DNA of 6,458 bases from Verrucomicrobiota bacterium (GCA_003219675.1 QHPW01000149.1:5506-11963), one strand, 5' to 3'; positions 1 to 5,635 are shown, numbered from the stretch's first letter. Numbers and translations: made by a program. Notes: generated by a model from the letters alone, not told the origin.

Positions 1-1
1 A

Positions 2-805
2 ATCGGCAAGCCGTTGCCCGAGCATCTGGCCCGGGCCGCCGGAATTCTCGGGGCGCTGCCGGAAGCCGCGACGCGCGCCGCTCGCGAACCGTTCGATGCC
101 AACGCGTTGATCTTCGCGCTGCTGCTCAGTTCCGACGAGACGGTGCGCGCAAGACAGTTGAAGAGTTTGGAATCGCAGAGCAATACCGCGCTGTTGCAGG
201 CGACCGGCAAACTCTTTCCAGCAATCGCCGGTTTGGAACGCGACGCCCGGCTGGCGCTGGCGGAGATGGCAATGCCTGCGTTGCGGCGGCTCACGTCATC
301 GCAATACGGAGTCTTCACTCGAGCCGTCCAGGGCCTGGTTGAGGCGGACCAGGAGATTGACCTGTTTGAGTACGCGCTGCAAAAAATGTTGCGCCGTCAT
401 CTGGAATCGCATTTCAGGCCCGGTCAGAAGGCGGTTGTGCAATACTATGTCCTCAAACCGATGATTGAGGACAGCGTCGTCCTGCTTTCGGCGCTGGCTC
501 ATGTTGGCCAGGAGGATGAGGCGCGGATCCGGGCGGCCTTCCAGGCCGGCCTGGAGCGGCTGGGTCTCGATGCACAGCGCGTCGCCATGCTCGCCGGAGA
601 CGAATGCAATCTGCCGCAAATTGACCAGGCCCTGGACCACCTCGGCCAGGCGTCGCCGCAAATCAGGTCGGTCGTGCTCGACGCCTGCGCGCAGACGGTG
701 GCCAGCGACGGTATTCTGCAGGCGAGGGAGGCGGAATTGCTGCGGGCGGTAGCCGACACCTTGGATTGTCCGATCCCACCGTTCATTGCTCAAGCCCAGG
801 CCTGA
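2..805 (+). CDS. C-terminal part of a probable M48-family metallopeptidase (5' end outside window)
   Basis: The reading frame is open from the first complete codon of the window to a TGA at 803-805, so the true start lies upstream; the TTG at 14 is not a convincing start. About 267 residues are visible. They are mostly amphipathic helix with no signal peptide or membrane span. The stretch resembles the C-terminal region of verrucomicrobial M48 (Ste24/HtpX-like) peptidases: an LVEADQEIDLFEYALQ segment, a QYYVLKP segment, an LLSALAHVG helix, a GDECNLPQIDQALDHL segment, and a TerB-like end with AREAELLRAVADTLDCPIPPF. The HEXXH zinc site and the membrane helices expected of M48 would be upstream and cannot be checked. 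The family link is recalled from similar sequences and is an inference. A TerB-like helical protein without a peptidase domain is the alternative. A short GC-rich palindrome follows the stop at 814-828 and may help end transcription. Confidence 0.7.
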   Translation: MGKPLPEHLARAAGILGALPEAATRAAREPFDANALIFALLLSSDETVRARQLKSLESQSNTALLQATGKLFPAIAGLERDARLALAEMAMPALRRLTSSQYGVFTRAVQGLVEADQEIDLFEYALQKMLRRHLESHFRPGQKAVVQYYVLKPMIEDSVVLLSALAHVGQEDEARIRAAFQAGLERLGLDAQRVAMLAGDECNLPQIDQALDHLGQASPQIRSVVLDACAQTVASDGILQAREAELLRAVADTLDCPIPPFIAQAQA

Positions 806-813
806 CATAGAGA

Positions 814-828
814 GCGGCAAGATGCCGC
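814..828. repeat. short triloop palindrome after the M48-type gene
   Basis: Perfect 6-bp inverted arms GCGGCA and TGCCGC are separated by the three bases AGA, starting 9 bases after the stop codon at 805. There is no T-run, so this is not a classical intrinsic terminator. It has the same design (short perfect arms, three-base loop) as the repeats that follow at 859-898 and 1196-1232. Confidence 0.6.
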
Positions 829-858
829 GTATCCGTTGAGTGCGCCCCTGAACGTGGC

Positions 859-898
859 GCAGGTTTCCAACCTGCTGTATCGCCGATTTCCAATCGGC
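859..898. repeat. pair of tandem mini-hairpins with TCC loops
   Basis: Two perfect palindromes sit 6 bases apart: GCAGGTT-TCC-AACCTGC at 859-875 and GCCGATT-TCC-AATCGGC at 882-898. Both have 7-bp arms and the same TCC loop but different stem sequences, which suggests a repeat unit made of two hairpins. A degenerate relative with the same TTCC core lies at 6331-6348. I believe such units are common between verrucomicrobial genes, but that is from memory. Confidence 0.7.
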
Positions 899-925
899 AG
901 AGCGCGCGCAGTTCCGCACCCAAGC

Positions 926-1011
926 AGTGGCACGGGAGTCTCGCCCGTGAGTTTCCGGTTTTGGCGACATGGAATCGTGCTGCAACACACGGGCGAGACG
1001 CCCGTGCCACT
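926..1011. repeat. GTGGCACGGGCG palindromic repeat, copy 1 (86 bp, long form)
   Basis: Terminal 24-bp inverted arms begin AGTGGCACGGG and end CCCGTGCCACT, flanking a 38-base spacer. Each arm is itself a small hairpin, CACGGGCG-TCT-CGCCCGTG. The left arm of this copy has one uncompensated change (A instead of C at 937). Outside that position it differs from copy 4 (2761-2846) by a single base in the spacer, so 84 of 86 positions are identical. It lies in the gap before tRNA-Arg. Six-frame translation gives GTGVSPV and GETPVPL peptides that are artefacts of the repeat. Confidence 0.9.
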
Positions 1012-1021
1012 ACGTTCGCGC

Positions 1022-1050
1022 TTGCCGTCGCGCGTTGATTCGCCTAATGT
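1022..1050 (+). promoter_or_regulatory. possible promoter of tRNA-Arg
   Basis: TTGCCG at 1022-1027 (4 of 6 to TTGACA) and TAATGT at 1045-1050 (3 of 6 to TATAAT) are separated by exactly 17 bases. This would start transcription near 1057, about 16 bases before the mature tRNA 5' end. The -10 match is weak, so the call rests mainly on spacing and position. Confidence 0.3.
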
Positions 1051-1072
1051 CTCGTCGCTGCAAAACAGGAGT

Positions 1073-1149
1073 GCGCGCGTAGCTCAATTGGATAGAGTGA
1101 CGGCCTCCGAAGCCGAAGGTTGTGGGTTCAACTCCCGCCGCGCGCACCA
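1073..1149 (+). tRNA. tRNA-Arg (anticodon CCG)
   Basis: A complete cloverleaf can be folded. The acceptor stem is GCGCGCG (1073-1079) with CGCGCGC (1139-1145). The D arm is GCTC/GAGT with GG in the loop. The anticodon loop CTCCGAA (1105-1111) places CCG at 1107-1109, preceded by T33 and followed by A37. The T arm is GTGGG/CCCGC with a TTCAACT loop. The discriminator base is A1146 and CCA is encoded at 1147-1149. Anticodon CCG reads the arginine codon CGG. The outermost anticodon-stem pair is an A-A mismatch (1100 with 1116), which leaves four good pairs. No other tRNA is adjacent. Confidence 0.96.
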
Positions 1150-1189
1150 GCCTTTTTCGCGTGTCGCCCTGATCTCAGAACTTGGGACC

Positions 1190-1238
1190 GTAGCAGCGCT
1201 CTGTGAGCGCCCTTTGCGACGGTCATAGACCGCCGTTA
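1190..1238. repeat. tandem mini-hairpin repeat with imperfect outer arms
   Basis: Two short palindromes, GCGCTC-TGT-GAGCGC (1196-1210) and CGGTC-ATA-GACCG (1220-1232), lie 9 bases apart. They are bracketed by GTAGCAGCG and CGCCGTTAC, which pair with 7 of 9 matches. The layout is the same as at 859-898 although the sequence is unrelated. It follows the tRNA by about 40 bases and leads directly into copy 2 of the GTGGCAC repeat. Confidence 0.55.
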
Positions 1239-1245
1239 CAGCAAA

Positions 1246-1327
1246 CCAGGGCGCGTCTCGCCCGTGAGTTTCCAGTTTTGACACCATGGAATCGTGGCTG
1301 GAACACACGGGCGAGACGCCCGTGCCG
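1246..1327. repeat. GTGGCACGGGCG palindromic repeat, copy 2 (degenerate)
   Basis: The right arm CACGGGCGAGACGCCCGTGC is intact, while the left arm is degraded at its outer edge (CCAGGGCGCGTCTCGCCCG). The spacer is recognisably that of copies 1 and 4 (GAGTTTCC, CATGGAATCGTG, AACACA) but carries several substitutions. It has the same orientation as the other long copies. It ends about 14 bases beyond the stop of the minus-strand small ORF at 1341-1679. Confidence 0.8.
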
Positions 1328-1340
1328 GAGAACCGAGTGG

Positions 1341-1679
1341 TCAGGGTTTTTGCGACGACCGGCTCCTCGAGGCATAGCGGGCCAACATCTGTATAAAATC
1401 GTTCACGTTGGCGGGGTTTTGTGCGAGTTCCTCGGCAAATCGGGCGCAAAAACTGAGGTCTGCCTGTTTTTCGTCCTGACCCAGAAGCCAACTCCGGATG
1501 CTTGTTTCCCGATGCGTGTTCACATACATCCGCGCGGCATCAAAAATCATTTGCTTGATGAGATGCCGGTCGAATCCCTGAAGCTTCCAGGATTCGTTCG
1601 CAATGGAACAGGCCGCCAGGATAATCGTTCTCGGCGTCTGTTCTTTCCAAGAGAGGTCCGGAAACGTAGCGGCGTTCAT
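1341..1679 (-). CDS. unrecognised small protein (112 aa)
   Basis: This minus-strand ORF starts at ATG 1679 and stops at TGA 1343-1341. I do not recognise the family. The composition looks protein-like: several amphipathic helices, two Trp-containing segments (near the start, and WLLGQDEKQADLSF in the middle), a helical FDRHLIKQMIFDAARMY stretch and a basic Ser/Arg-rich tail. There is no signal peptide, membrane span or cysteine cluster. The frame stays open upstream through a TTG at 1721 (126 aa), so the start is uncertain; the ATG is preferred, with only a weak GAG about 4 bases upstream. The opposite strand is also open here as part of a long artefactual frame, but that translation is repeat-derived at both ends and Arg/Pro-rich. 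It may be a genuine orphan gene or a spurious frame; moderately uncertain. Confidence 0.42.
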   Translation of the reverse strand: MNAATFPDLSWKEQTPRTIILAACSIANESWKLQGFDRHLIKQMIFDAARMYVNTHRETSIRSWLLGQDEKQADLSFCARFAEELAQNPANVNDFIQMLARYASRSRSSQKP

Positions 1680-1765
1680 TTGCTCAAAACAGCCAAAGGA
1701 AACAAGTGCCTTATAGACCAATGCGCCCGTTTTGGCAATAAAAATAGGCGCGTTGTTATCCGAGC

Positions 1766-1892
1766 GGGCGCATCAGTTTCTTGCAACGTCAGTGGCACGG
1801 GCGTCCCGCCCGTGAGTTTCTGGTTTGGAACAAACGGGCGGGACGCCCGTGCCACTAGGCGCCCATGCGCCCTGCAAGAAACTGAGAAGCCC
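1766..1892. mobile_element. candidate 127-bp non-autonomous element (MITE-like) with target duplication
   Basis: The ends form an imperfect 20-bp inverted repeat: 1766-1785 reads GGGC, three bases, then TCAGTTTCTTGCA, and 1873-1892 is its complement with only the three middle bases differing. Immediately outside lie direct repeats TATCCGAGCGG at 1757-1767 and 1893-1903 (11 identical bases; the last two on the left overlap the element end, so the duplication is 9-11 bp). The interior contains a GTGGCAC-type palindrome (copy 3). There is no coding capacity for a transposase, so movement would need one in trans. The mobile-element reading is inference from structure; only this one copy is visible. 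Confidence 0.5.
1791..1856. repeat. GTGGCACGGGCG palindromic repeat, copy 3 (66 bp, short spacer)
   Basis: The arms AGTGGCACGGGCGTCCCGCC and complement flank a spacer of about 20 bases (GAGTTTCTGGTTTGGAACAAA), roughly half the length in copies 1 and 4. In this copy the hairpin loop reads TCC in the left arm and GGA in the right arm, against TCT and AGA in the others, so both arms changed together. It lies inside the candidate miniature element at 1766-1892. Confidence 0.88.
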
Positions 1893-1913
1893 TATCCGAG
1901 CGGACAAGTGCTC

Positions 1914-1975
1914 TTGGTTTGCCCGGCGAACAAGTTGGAGTTCAGCCTTCAGGCTGTTCTGGGCCGCCAACATGC
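1914..1975 (+). repeat. 62-bp dispersed repeat, copy A
   Basis: This segment, from TTGGTTTGCCCGGCGAAC to GGGCCGCCAACATGC, is almost identical to the reverse complement of 5541-5603. I count three substitutions and one single-base indel. At its centre is a palindrome CAGCCT-TC-AGGCTG (1943-1956). It lies upstream of the coiled-coil gene on the same strand. It has no coding capacity of its own. Confidence 0.88.
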
Positions 1976-2060
1976 TAAAAACAGGCCGGCAGGTTCCCGA
2001 CAAAATCCCTTTCAAATTGCCTTTTCCAGACGGAAACTGAATCGAACGAATCTGCAAACC

Positions 2061-2744
2061 ATGGGTCTCATTTCTATGGATTGGGCACATTTAGATCCAA
2101 TAAAGCGGGCTTTGCCGTGGTGTTTGAGTCTGGTGCTGTTGACGGGTCTGATTGCTTTGCACAACAGCACGAAAAGCAACGAGTCCGAACTGGCCCGTCT
2201 GCGCCAGGAAAATCAGCACTTGACCGGGCTGCGCGCTGAAAGCGAAGAGCTGAAGAAAATCCAGGTGCAGGTGGAGGAAGTGACGCGATTGCGCAAGGAG
2301 AACGAGGAGCTTCACCGCCTGCGCAACGAAGTCCGCCAACTGCGCGAGGAAAAACAAAAGTCAGCGAAAACGGGGCAATCCGCGCCCTCACCGGCTCCCG
2401 CCACGACCGAGGCGACGACGCAGCAGCAAATGCAACAGCAGCTTCAACAATTGCTGGCTGAAAATGAACGCTTGCGCGCGGAACATCAACAACTCCAGCA
2501 GGCGCAGGCGAACGCGCAAGCCAATGCCTGCATCAACAATTTGCGGATCATCGAGGCCTGCAAAGACCAGTGGGCGCTGGAAAACAAAAAACCGGCCGGC
2601 GCTCCGGTCAACGTTCAAGACATTCAGCCTTACTTGAGAAACAACACCCTTCCAGTGTGCCCGCTCGGCGGTGTTTACACGCTCAACGCGGTGGGAACAG
2701 CGCCGACATGCAACGTTTCCGGCCACGTCCTTCCTCAGCAATGA
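2061..2744 (+). CDS. membrane-anchored coiled-coil protein with pseudopilin-like C-terminal domain (227 aa)
   Basis: A short cytoplasmic N-terminus is followed by one membrane helix at about residues 17-33 (ALPWCLSLVLLTGLIAL). Residues 43-97 form a charged coiled coil built of five 10-residue units of the type ELxRLRxENE. A Ser/Pro/Ala/Thr linker (about 101-120), a Gln-rich second helix (121-156) and a compact C-terminal domain (157-227) follow. That last domain carries CINNLRIIEACKDQWALENK and CPLGGVYTLNAVGTAPTC, with cysteines at 157, 167, 200 and 217. It resembles the C-terminal domain of verrucomicrobial type II secretion pseudopilin-like proteins. No prepilin peptidase site (G followed by F/M-T-L-x-E) is present, so it is probably not processed as a pilin. 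A second in-frame ATG at 2076 would give 222 aa; neither start has a clear ribosome binding site. The frame is open much further upstream, to 1203, but that part is repeat sequence and is not taken as coding. Confidence 0.85.
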   Translation: MGLISMDWAHLDPIKRALPWCLSLVLLTGLIALHNSTKSNESELARLRQENQHLTGLRAESEELKKIQVQVEEVTRLRKENEELHRLRNEVRQLREEKQKSAKTGQSAPSPAPATTEATTQQQMQQQLQQLLAENERLRAEHQQLQQAQANAQANACINNLRIIEACKDQWALENKKPAGAPVNVQDIQPYLRNNTLPVCPLGGVYTLNAVGTAPTCNVSGHVLPQQ

Positions 2745-2760
2745 CCGGGAGGGGTGAGAG

Positions 2761-2846
2761 AGTGGCACGGGCGTCTCGCCCGTGAGGTTCCGGTTTTGGC
2801 GACATGGAATCGTGCTGCAACACACGGGCGAGACGCCCGTGCCACT
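2761..2846. repeat. GTGGCACGGGCG palindromic repeat, copy 4 (86 bp, long form)
   Basis: Perfect 24-bp terminal inverted arms flank a 38-base spacer. It starts 16 bases after the coiled-coil gene's stop and differs from copy 1 at only two positions (arm base corresponding to 937, and one spacer base, GAGG instead of GAGT). The near-identity over 86 bp at 1.8 kb distance suggests recent copying or gene conversion. It lies in the convergent gap between the coiled-coil and M16 genes and could act as a transcription barrier there. Confidence 0.92.
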
Positions 2847-2905
2847 ATCCCGCTCAACCCGGTGGTTCGCGGCTGCCGGGACGGCGCCATTTGCGGGTTC
2901 ATGCC

Positions 2906-2926
2906 CCCTGGTTCTTCAGGGTTTTT
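2906..2926 (+). terminator. weak candidate intrinsic terminator for the coiled-coil gene
   Basis: CCCTG (2906-2910) can pair with CAGGG (2917-2921) across a six-base GTTCTT loop, followed directly by TTTTT (2922-2926). A 5-bp stem is short for an intrinsic terminator. It sits 160 bases after the coiled-coil stop and overlaps the region where the M16 gene ends on the other strand. Confidence 0.25.
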
Positions 2927-2999
2927 CAGGTTTTACCACGGCGACAACAAACGCGCCGGGTTTCAGGTATTTCGCCGCAACGTCGCGGAGCTGCCAGAC
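2916..2999 (-). pseudogene. out-of-frame original C-terminus of the M16 peptidase
   Basis: In the frame one base later than the M16 reading frame, codons from 2999 to a TGA at 2918-2916 encode RDVAAKYLKPGAFVVAVVKP plus EKP. This matches the usual last strand of M16 proteins (VAxKYL then VVAVVKP). The main frame gives AAPRRCGEIPETRRVCCRRG here, which is not family-like. Between LDELYGL and the VAAKY motif only 13 bases remain, where homologues have roughly 22 residues, so about 53 bases appear to have been lost. This is read from the sequence plus recall of the family's usual C-terminus. Confidence 0.7.
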
Positions 3000-5460
3000 C
3001 GTAGAGTTCATCGAGTGCGGTGGTGGTGGCGATGTGGCCGAGGTCCTGGCGCGCGATTTTTTTTTGGCCGATGAGTTTCGCTCTGGCCCGATTGAGTTCT
3101 TCTTCGGTCAAACCTTCGGTTCGCAACAACTCGGCTTGTTTCAGCAGTTCCTGTTCAACCAGCTCGACCTTTTCAGGCGCGGTGCCGCAATAAAAGGCGA
3201 AATAGCCGGCCGCGAGGCCGACAAAATTTTGCGCGCCGACGTAGTAGGCCAGGCCGAGTTGTTCCCGGATCCGAAGAAACAGGCGCGAGCCGAGGTCGCT
3301 GCAAGCTTCCTGCAGCAGCTCCAGCGGATAACGGTCCGCATCATGCACCGTCACGCCGGGGAAGCCAATCACCAGCACAGCCTGTTTCTTGTCGCGGATT
3401 TCAATGGTTCGGCCGGAACGACTGGCGAAGGCGGATGGCCGACGGCCGTCTGTATTCACCGGTCGGGGACTCCTCCTTGAAGGCCAATGCGCGCAGACTT
3501 TTTTCAGCGCAGCCAAAACCTGGTCCGCCTTGATGTCGCCGTAAACGGCCAGCACGCAGTTGTTCGGCGCGGCGAGTTTTTTGTGAAAGGATTTCAGGTC
3601 GGAGGTCTGTAGTTTTTGAACGCTTGTCTGCGATCCGACCGCGTCGAGGCCGTAGCCGGTTTCGCCGAACATGGCGCGGCGCATCGCGCAAAAGCAGCTT
3701 TGCAACACCTGGTCTTTCTGCGCCCGGATGGCGGCGAGCTGGACTTCGCGCTCGCGCTCGAACGCATCCGAAGGGAACGCCGGGTTCCGCAGCACATCGC
3801 AGACCAGACCCAATCCGGTTCTGAAGTCACCGCTCAACACTTCGGCGCTCAACCCGAAGCTGTTATTGCCGCCGAAGCTGTCAATGCTGCCGCCCAGGGA
3901 TTCGATAACCGTGGCGATTTGTTCGGCGGTCCGTTGTTTGGTTCCCTTCAACAGCATTTTCGCCATCAACTGCGTGAGGCCGTTGGTCGCGGCCGTTTCC
4001 GCGAGCACGCCGCCCTTGAACACGGCGCGGAACTCGACGAACGGCAGGCGATGGTTCTCTTTGAGGAGCAGGCGCAGTCCGTTCGGCAGTTCAAATTTTT
4101 GGATGGCGCAATCGCTGCTTTGAACCTTCAGCGTGATCTGTTTTGGCGCGGTGCCGGGCGGGAGCAACGCATAAAGCGTCCGGTTCTCCGTCATGAGATA
4201 TTCTCGAGCCACGCGTTGAAGGTCGCCGGGTTTGACCCGCTTCACCGCGTCCAGATAACGCTCGGAGAAATCGAGATCATTGGCCGCAATCCAGTTGCCG
4301 CCCAGGTCTTGCGCCTGGCCCTGCATGGTTTTGCGCGCGCCCAGCGTCGCCGATACAAATTGTTTGACGGCCTTGTTGAGTTCGGCCGCGTTGAGCGGTT
4401 TTGACTTCATCCTTTCGGCTTCTGCCAGCATCGCATCGCGCGCGGCGGCAAATTTGTCCGCGTCCACCACCGCGCTCATGCCGAGCAGGCCGGCGTCGCC
4501 CGGGCTGTAAGTCCAGGCATCGACGGTGTTCACCAGGCCCTTTTTCTGGCGCACCTCCCGGTAAAGCCGTGAACTGCGTCCGCTGCCAAGCAAGGTCGCG
4601 AGCACGTCCAGAACCGGGGTGTCCGGATGACGCAATTCGGGAATATGCCAGCTGAAATGGAGGTGACCCAGTTCCGTGGGCGCTTCCTCAATGACTTCGC
4701 GCGGCGCGGTCTGTCTGGGTTCCTTCGGAAGCACGACAGGCGGCAGCGGTCTGGCCTTCGATTTCGCGTAAGCATCGCGGATCTGCGCGACGACAGGGTC
4801 CGTCTCCAGGTCGCCCACGGCGACGAAGAAGACATTGTTCGGGGCGTATTTCTCGTGATAATAACCGCGAATGTCGTCCGGCTTGAGTTCATTGAAGATA
4901 TCCGGATAACCGATCACGGTAAAGCGATACGGGCTTCGGGTGTATGCCGTTTCAAACAGTCGCCGGCCCGAGCGGCGGACGGGATCGTCCTGGCCCATGT
5001 CCATTTCGCGGCGGATGACATCGAGTTCCTTCGCCAGCTCCTCCGGCGGCAGGGATGCGTTCTGCATGACGTCGCAGAGAATGTCGATGGCCACGCGGGC
5101 GCCGGTGTTTGGGACATTGATCCAATAGACGGTGCGGTCGAACGAGGTGTAGGCATTCATGTAGCCCCCGGCTTCCTGCACTTCCTGATCGATGCGCGCC
5201 CCAGGGCGCGTGGCGGTGCCTTTGAACAGCATGTGTTCCAGGACGTGCGACAGGCCGGCGCCGAGCCAGCGTCCCTCGTGAATGCTGCCGGCCATGCACC
5301 AGGCCTGAGCTGCGACGACCGGCGCGCTGTGGTCCTCGCGCACGATGACGGTCAGGCCGTTGTCGAGCGTGATGGTGCGGGTGCCGGACGGACGAGCAGG
5401 ATGCCGGGCGGCCGCCTTTTTCGAAGGACTGCGAAGGGGAGCAACAACGGGTCTGTTCAT
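2926..5460 (-). CDS. two-domain M16 (pitrilysin/processing-peptidase-like) zinc metallopeptidase, C-terminus frameshifted
   Basis: The product is 844 aa from the ATG at 5460. It is a fusion of two M16 units. The first carries the inverted zinc motif HVLEH (residues 72-76), with the third ligand Glu152 in RREMDMGQDDP exactly 76 residues after the second His, so it should be an active zinc peptidase. The second unit begins near residue 456 (FELPNGLRLLL). It has lost the zinc site: the aligned segment reads QLMAK where the first has HVLEH. It keeps a substrate-binding-type region, SRLFLRIREQLGLAYYVGAQ (about 725-744). This active-plus-inactive pairing is typical of fused M16B proteins that degrade or process peptides in a closed chamber. 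No signal peptide is seen, so the location is probably cytoplasmic. An upstream ATG at 5544 would add 28 residues but lies inside the 62-bp repeat, so 5460 is preferred; neither has a clear ribosome binding site. After LDELYGL the frame switches to Arg/Cys-rich residues ending at 2926, while the next frame holds a family-like end (see separate entry). Confidence 0.93.
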   Translation of the reverse strand: MNRPVVAPLRSPSKKAAARHPARPSGTRTITLDNGLTVIVREDHSAPVVAAQAWCMAGSIHEGRWLGAGLSHVLEHMLFKGTATRPGARIDQEVQEAGGYMNAYTSFDRTVYWINVPNTGARVAIDILCDVMQNASLPPEELAKELDVIRREMDMGQDDPVRRSGRRLFETAYTRSPYRFTVIGYPDIFNELKPDDIRGYYHEKYAPNNVFFVAVGDLETDPVVAQIRDAYAKSKARPLPPVVLPKEPRQTAPREVIEEAPTELGHLHFSWHIPELRHPDTPVLDVLATLLGSGRSSRLYREVRQKKGLVNTVDAWTYSPGDAGLLGMSAVVDADKFAAARDAMLAEAERMKSKPLNAAELNKAVKQFVSATLGARKTMQGQAQDLGGNWIAANDLDFSERYLDAVKRVKPGDLQRVAREYLMTENRTLYALLPPGTAPKQITLKVQSSDCAIQKFELPNGLRLLLKENHRLPFVEFRAVFKGGVLAETAATNGLTQLMAKMLLKGTKQRTAEQIATVIESLGGSIDSFGGNNSFGLSAEVLSGDFRTGLGLVCDVLRNPAFPSDAFEREREVQLAAIRAQKDQVLQSCFCAMRRAMFGETGYGLDAVGSQTSVQKLQTSDLKSFHKKLAAPNNCVLAVYGDIKADQVLAALKKVCAHWPSRRSPRPVNTDGRRPSAFASRSGRTIEIRDKKQAVLVIGFPGVTVHDADRYPLELLQEACSDLGSRLFLRIREQLGLAYYVGAQNFVGLAAGYFAFYCGTAPEKVELVEQELLKQAELLRTEGLTEEELNRARAKLIGQKKIARQDLGHIATTTALDELYGLAAPRRCGEIPETRRVCCRRGKT

Positions 5461-5540
5461 GGAACAATAAAAGCGCGGATTAAGAATCAATTCCCAGGTC
5501 TTTTCTTTTGCGAACGTGACGCGTTTGAGTTCATGATTGC

Positions 5541-5603
5541 GCATGTTGGCGGCCCGGAACAGCCTGAAGGCTGAACTCCAACATGTTCGCCGGACAAACC
5601 CAA
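5541..5603 (-). repeat. 62-bp dispersed repeat, copy B (inverted relative to copy A)
   Basis: Read on the minus strand this segment runs from TTGGGTTTGTCCGGCGAAC to GGGCCGCCAACATGC and matches 1914-1975 almost base for base. The central palindrome AGGCTG/CAGCCT is preserved. It lies between the Minf_1886-family gene and the M16 gene, on the same strand as both, and its last bases supply the upstream alternative ATG of the M16 frame (5542-5544). Confidence 0.88.
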
Positions 5604-5635
5604 AGACCTTGAATGAATTGCGGCAGGGCCGGAAT

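Larger units (their letters stand above)
1680..2060. other. divergent intergenic region, mostly repeats
   Basis: This is the 381-base gap between the minus-strand small ORF and the plus-strand coiled-coil gene. From left to right it holds about 75 bases of unremarkable DNA, a candidate miniature element with flanking direct repeats (1757-1903), one copy of the 62-bp dispersed repeat (1914-1975) and about 85 bases before the ATG at 2061. No convincing sigma-70 promoter or Shine-Dalgarno sequence was found in the last segment. No RNA gene is apparent. Confidence 0.6.

Noticed and set aside
1150..1158. T-run after the tRNA as an intrinsic terminator
   Set aside because: TTTTT at 1153-1157 follows the tRNA closely, but no separate hairpin precedes it other than the acceptor/T arms of the tRNA itself.
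836..1228. Plus-strand ORF of 130 codons running over repeats and the tRNA
   Set aside because: It reads straight through tRNA-Arg and the GTGGCAC repeat; the peptide is a translation of repeats.
1203..2060. N-terminal extension of the coiled-coil protein's frame (about 286 extra codons)
   Set aside because: It is made of translated repeats (HRPPLQQ, GTGVPPVS) and DNA antisense to the small minus-strand ORF. No membrane-protein family of this type has such a start, and the membrane helix fits a start at 2061 or 2076.
926..2846. Possible CRISPR array from the repeated GTGGCAC palindromes
   Set aside because: The copies are hundreds of bases apart, the spacers lie inside the repeat and are shared between copies, and no cas gene is present.
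2990..3000. Programmed ribosomal frameshift joining the two M16 C-terminal frames
   Set aside because: There is no slippery run at the junction, and about 18 residues expected between the two motifs are missing in either frame, which fits a deletion better.
3616..4404. Long plus-strand ORF opposite the M16 gene
   Set aside because: It is antisense to a clearly conserved M16 coding region. The open frame reflects GC-rich codon use, with His/Arg/Ala-rich composition and no recognisable domain.
4627..5574. 315-codon plus-strand ORF opposite the M16 N-terminal domain
   Set aside because: It lies exactly antisense to the zinc-site half of the M16 gene and has no domain of its own; a shadow frame.
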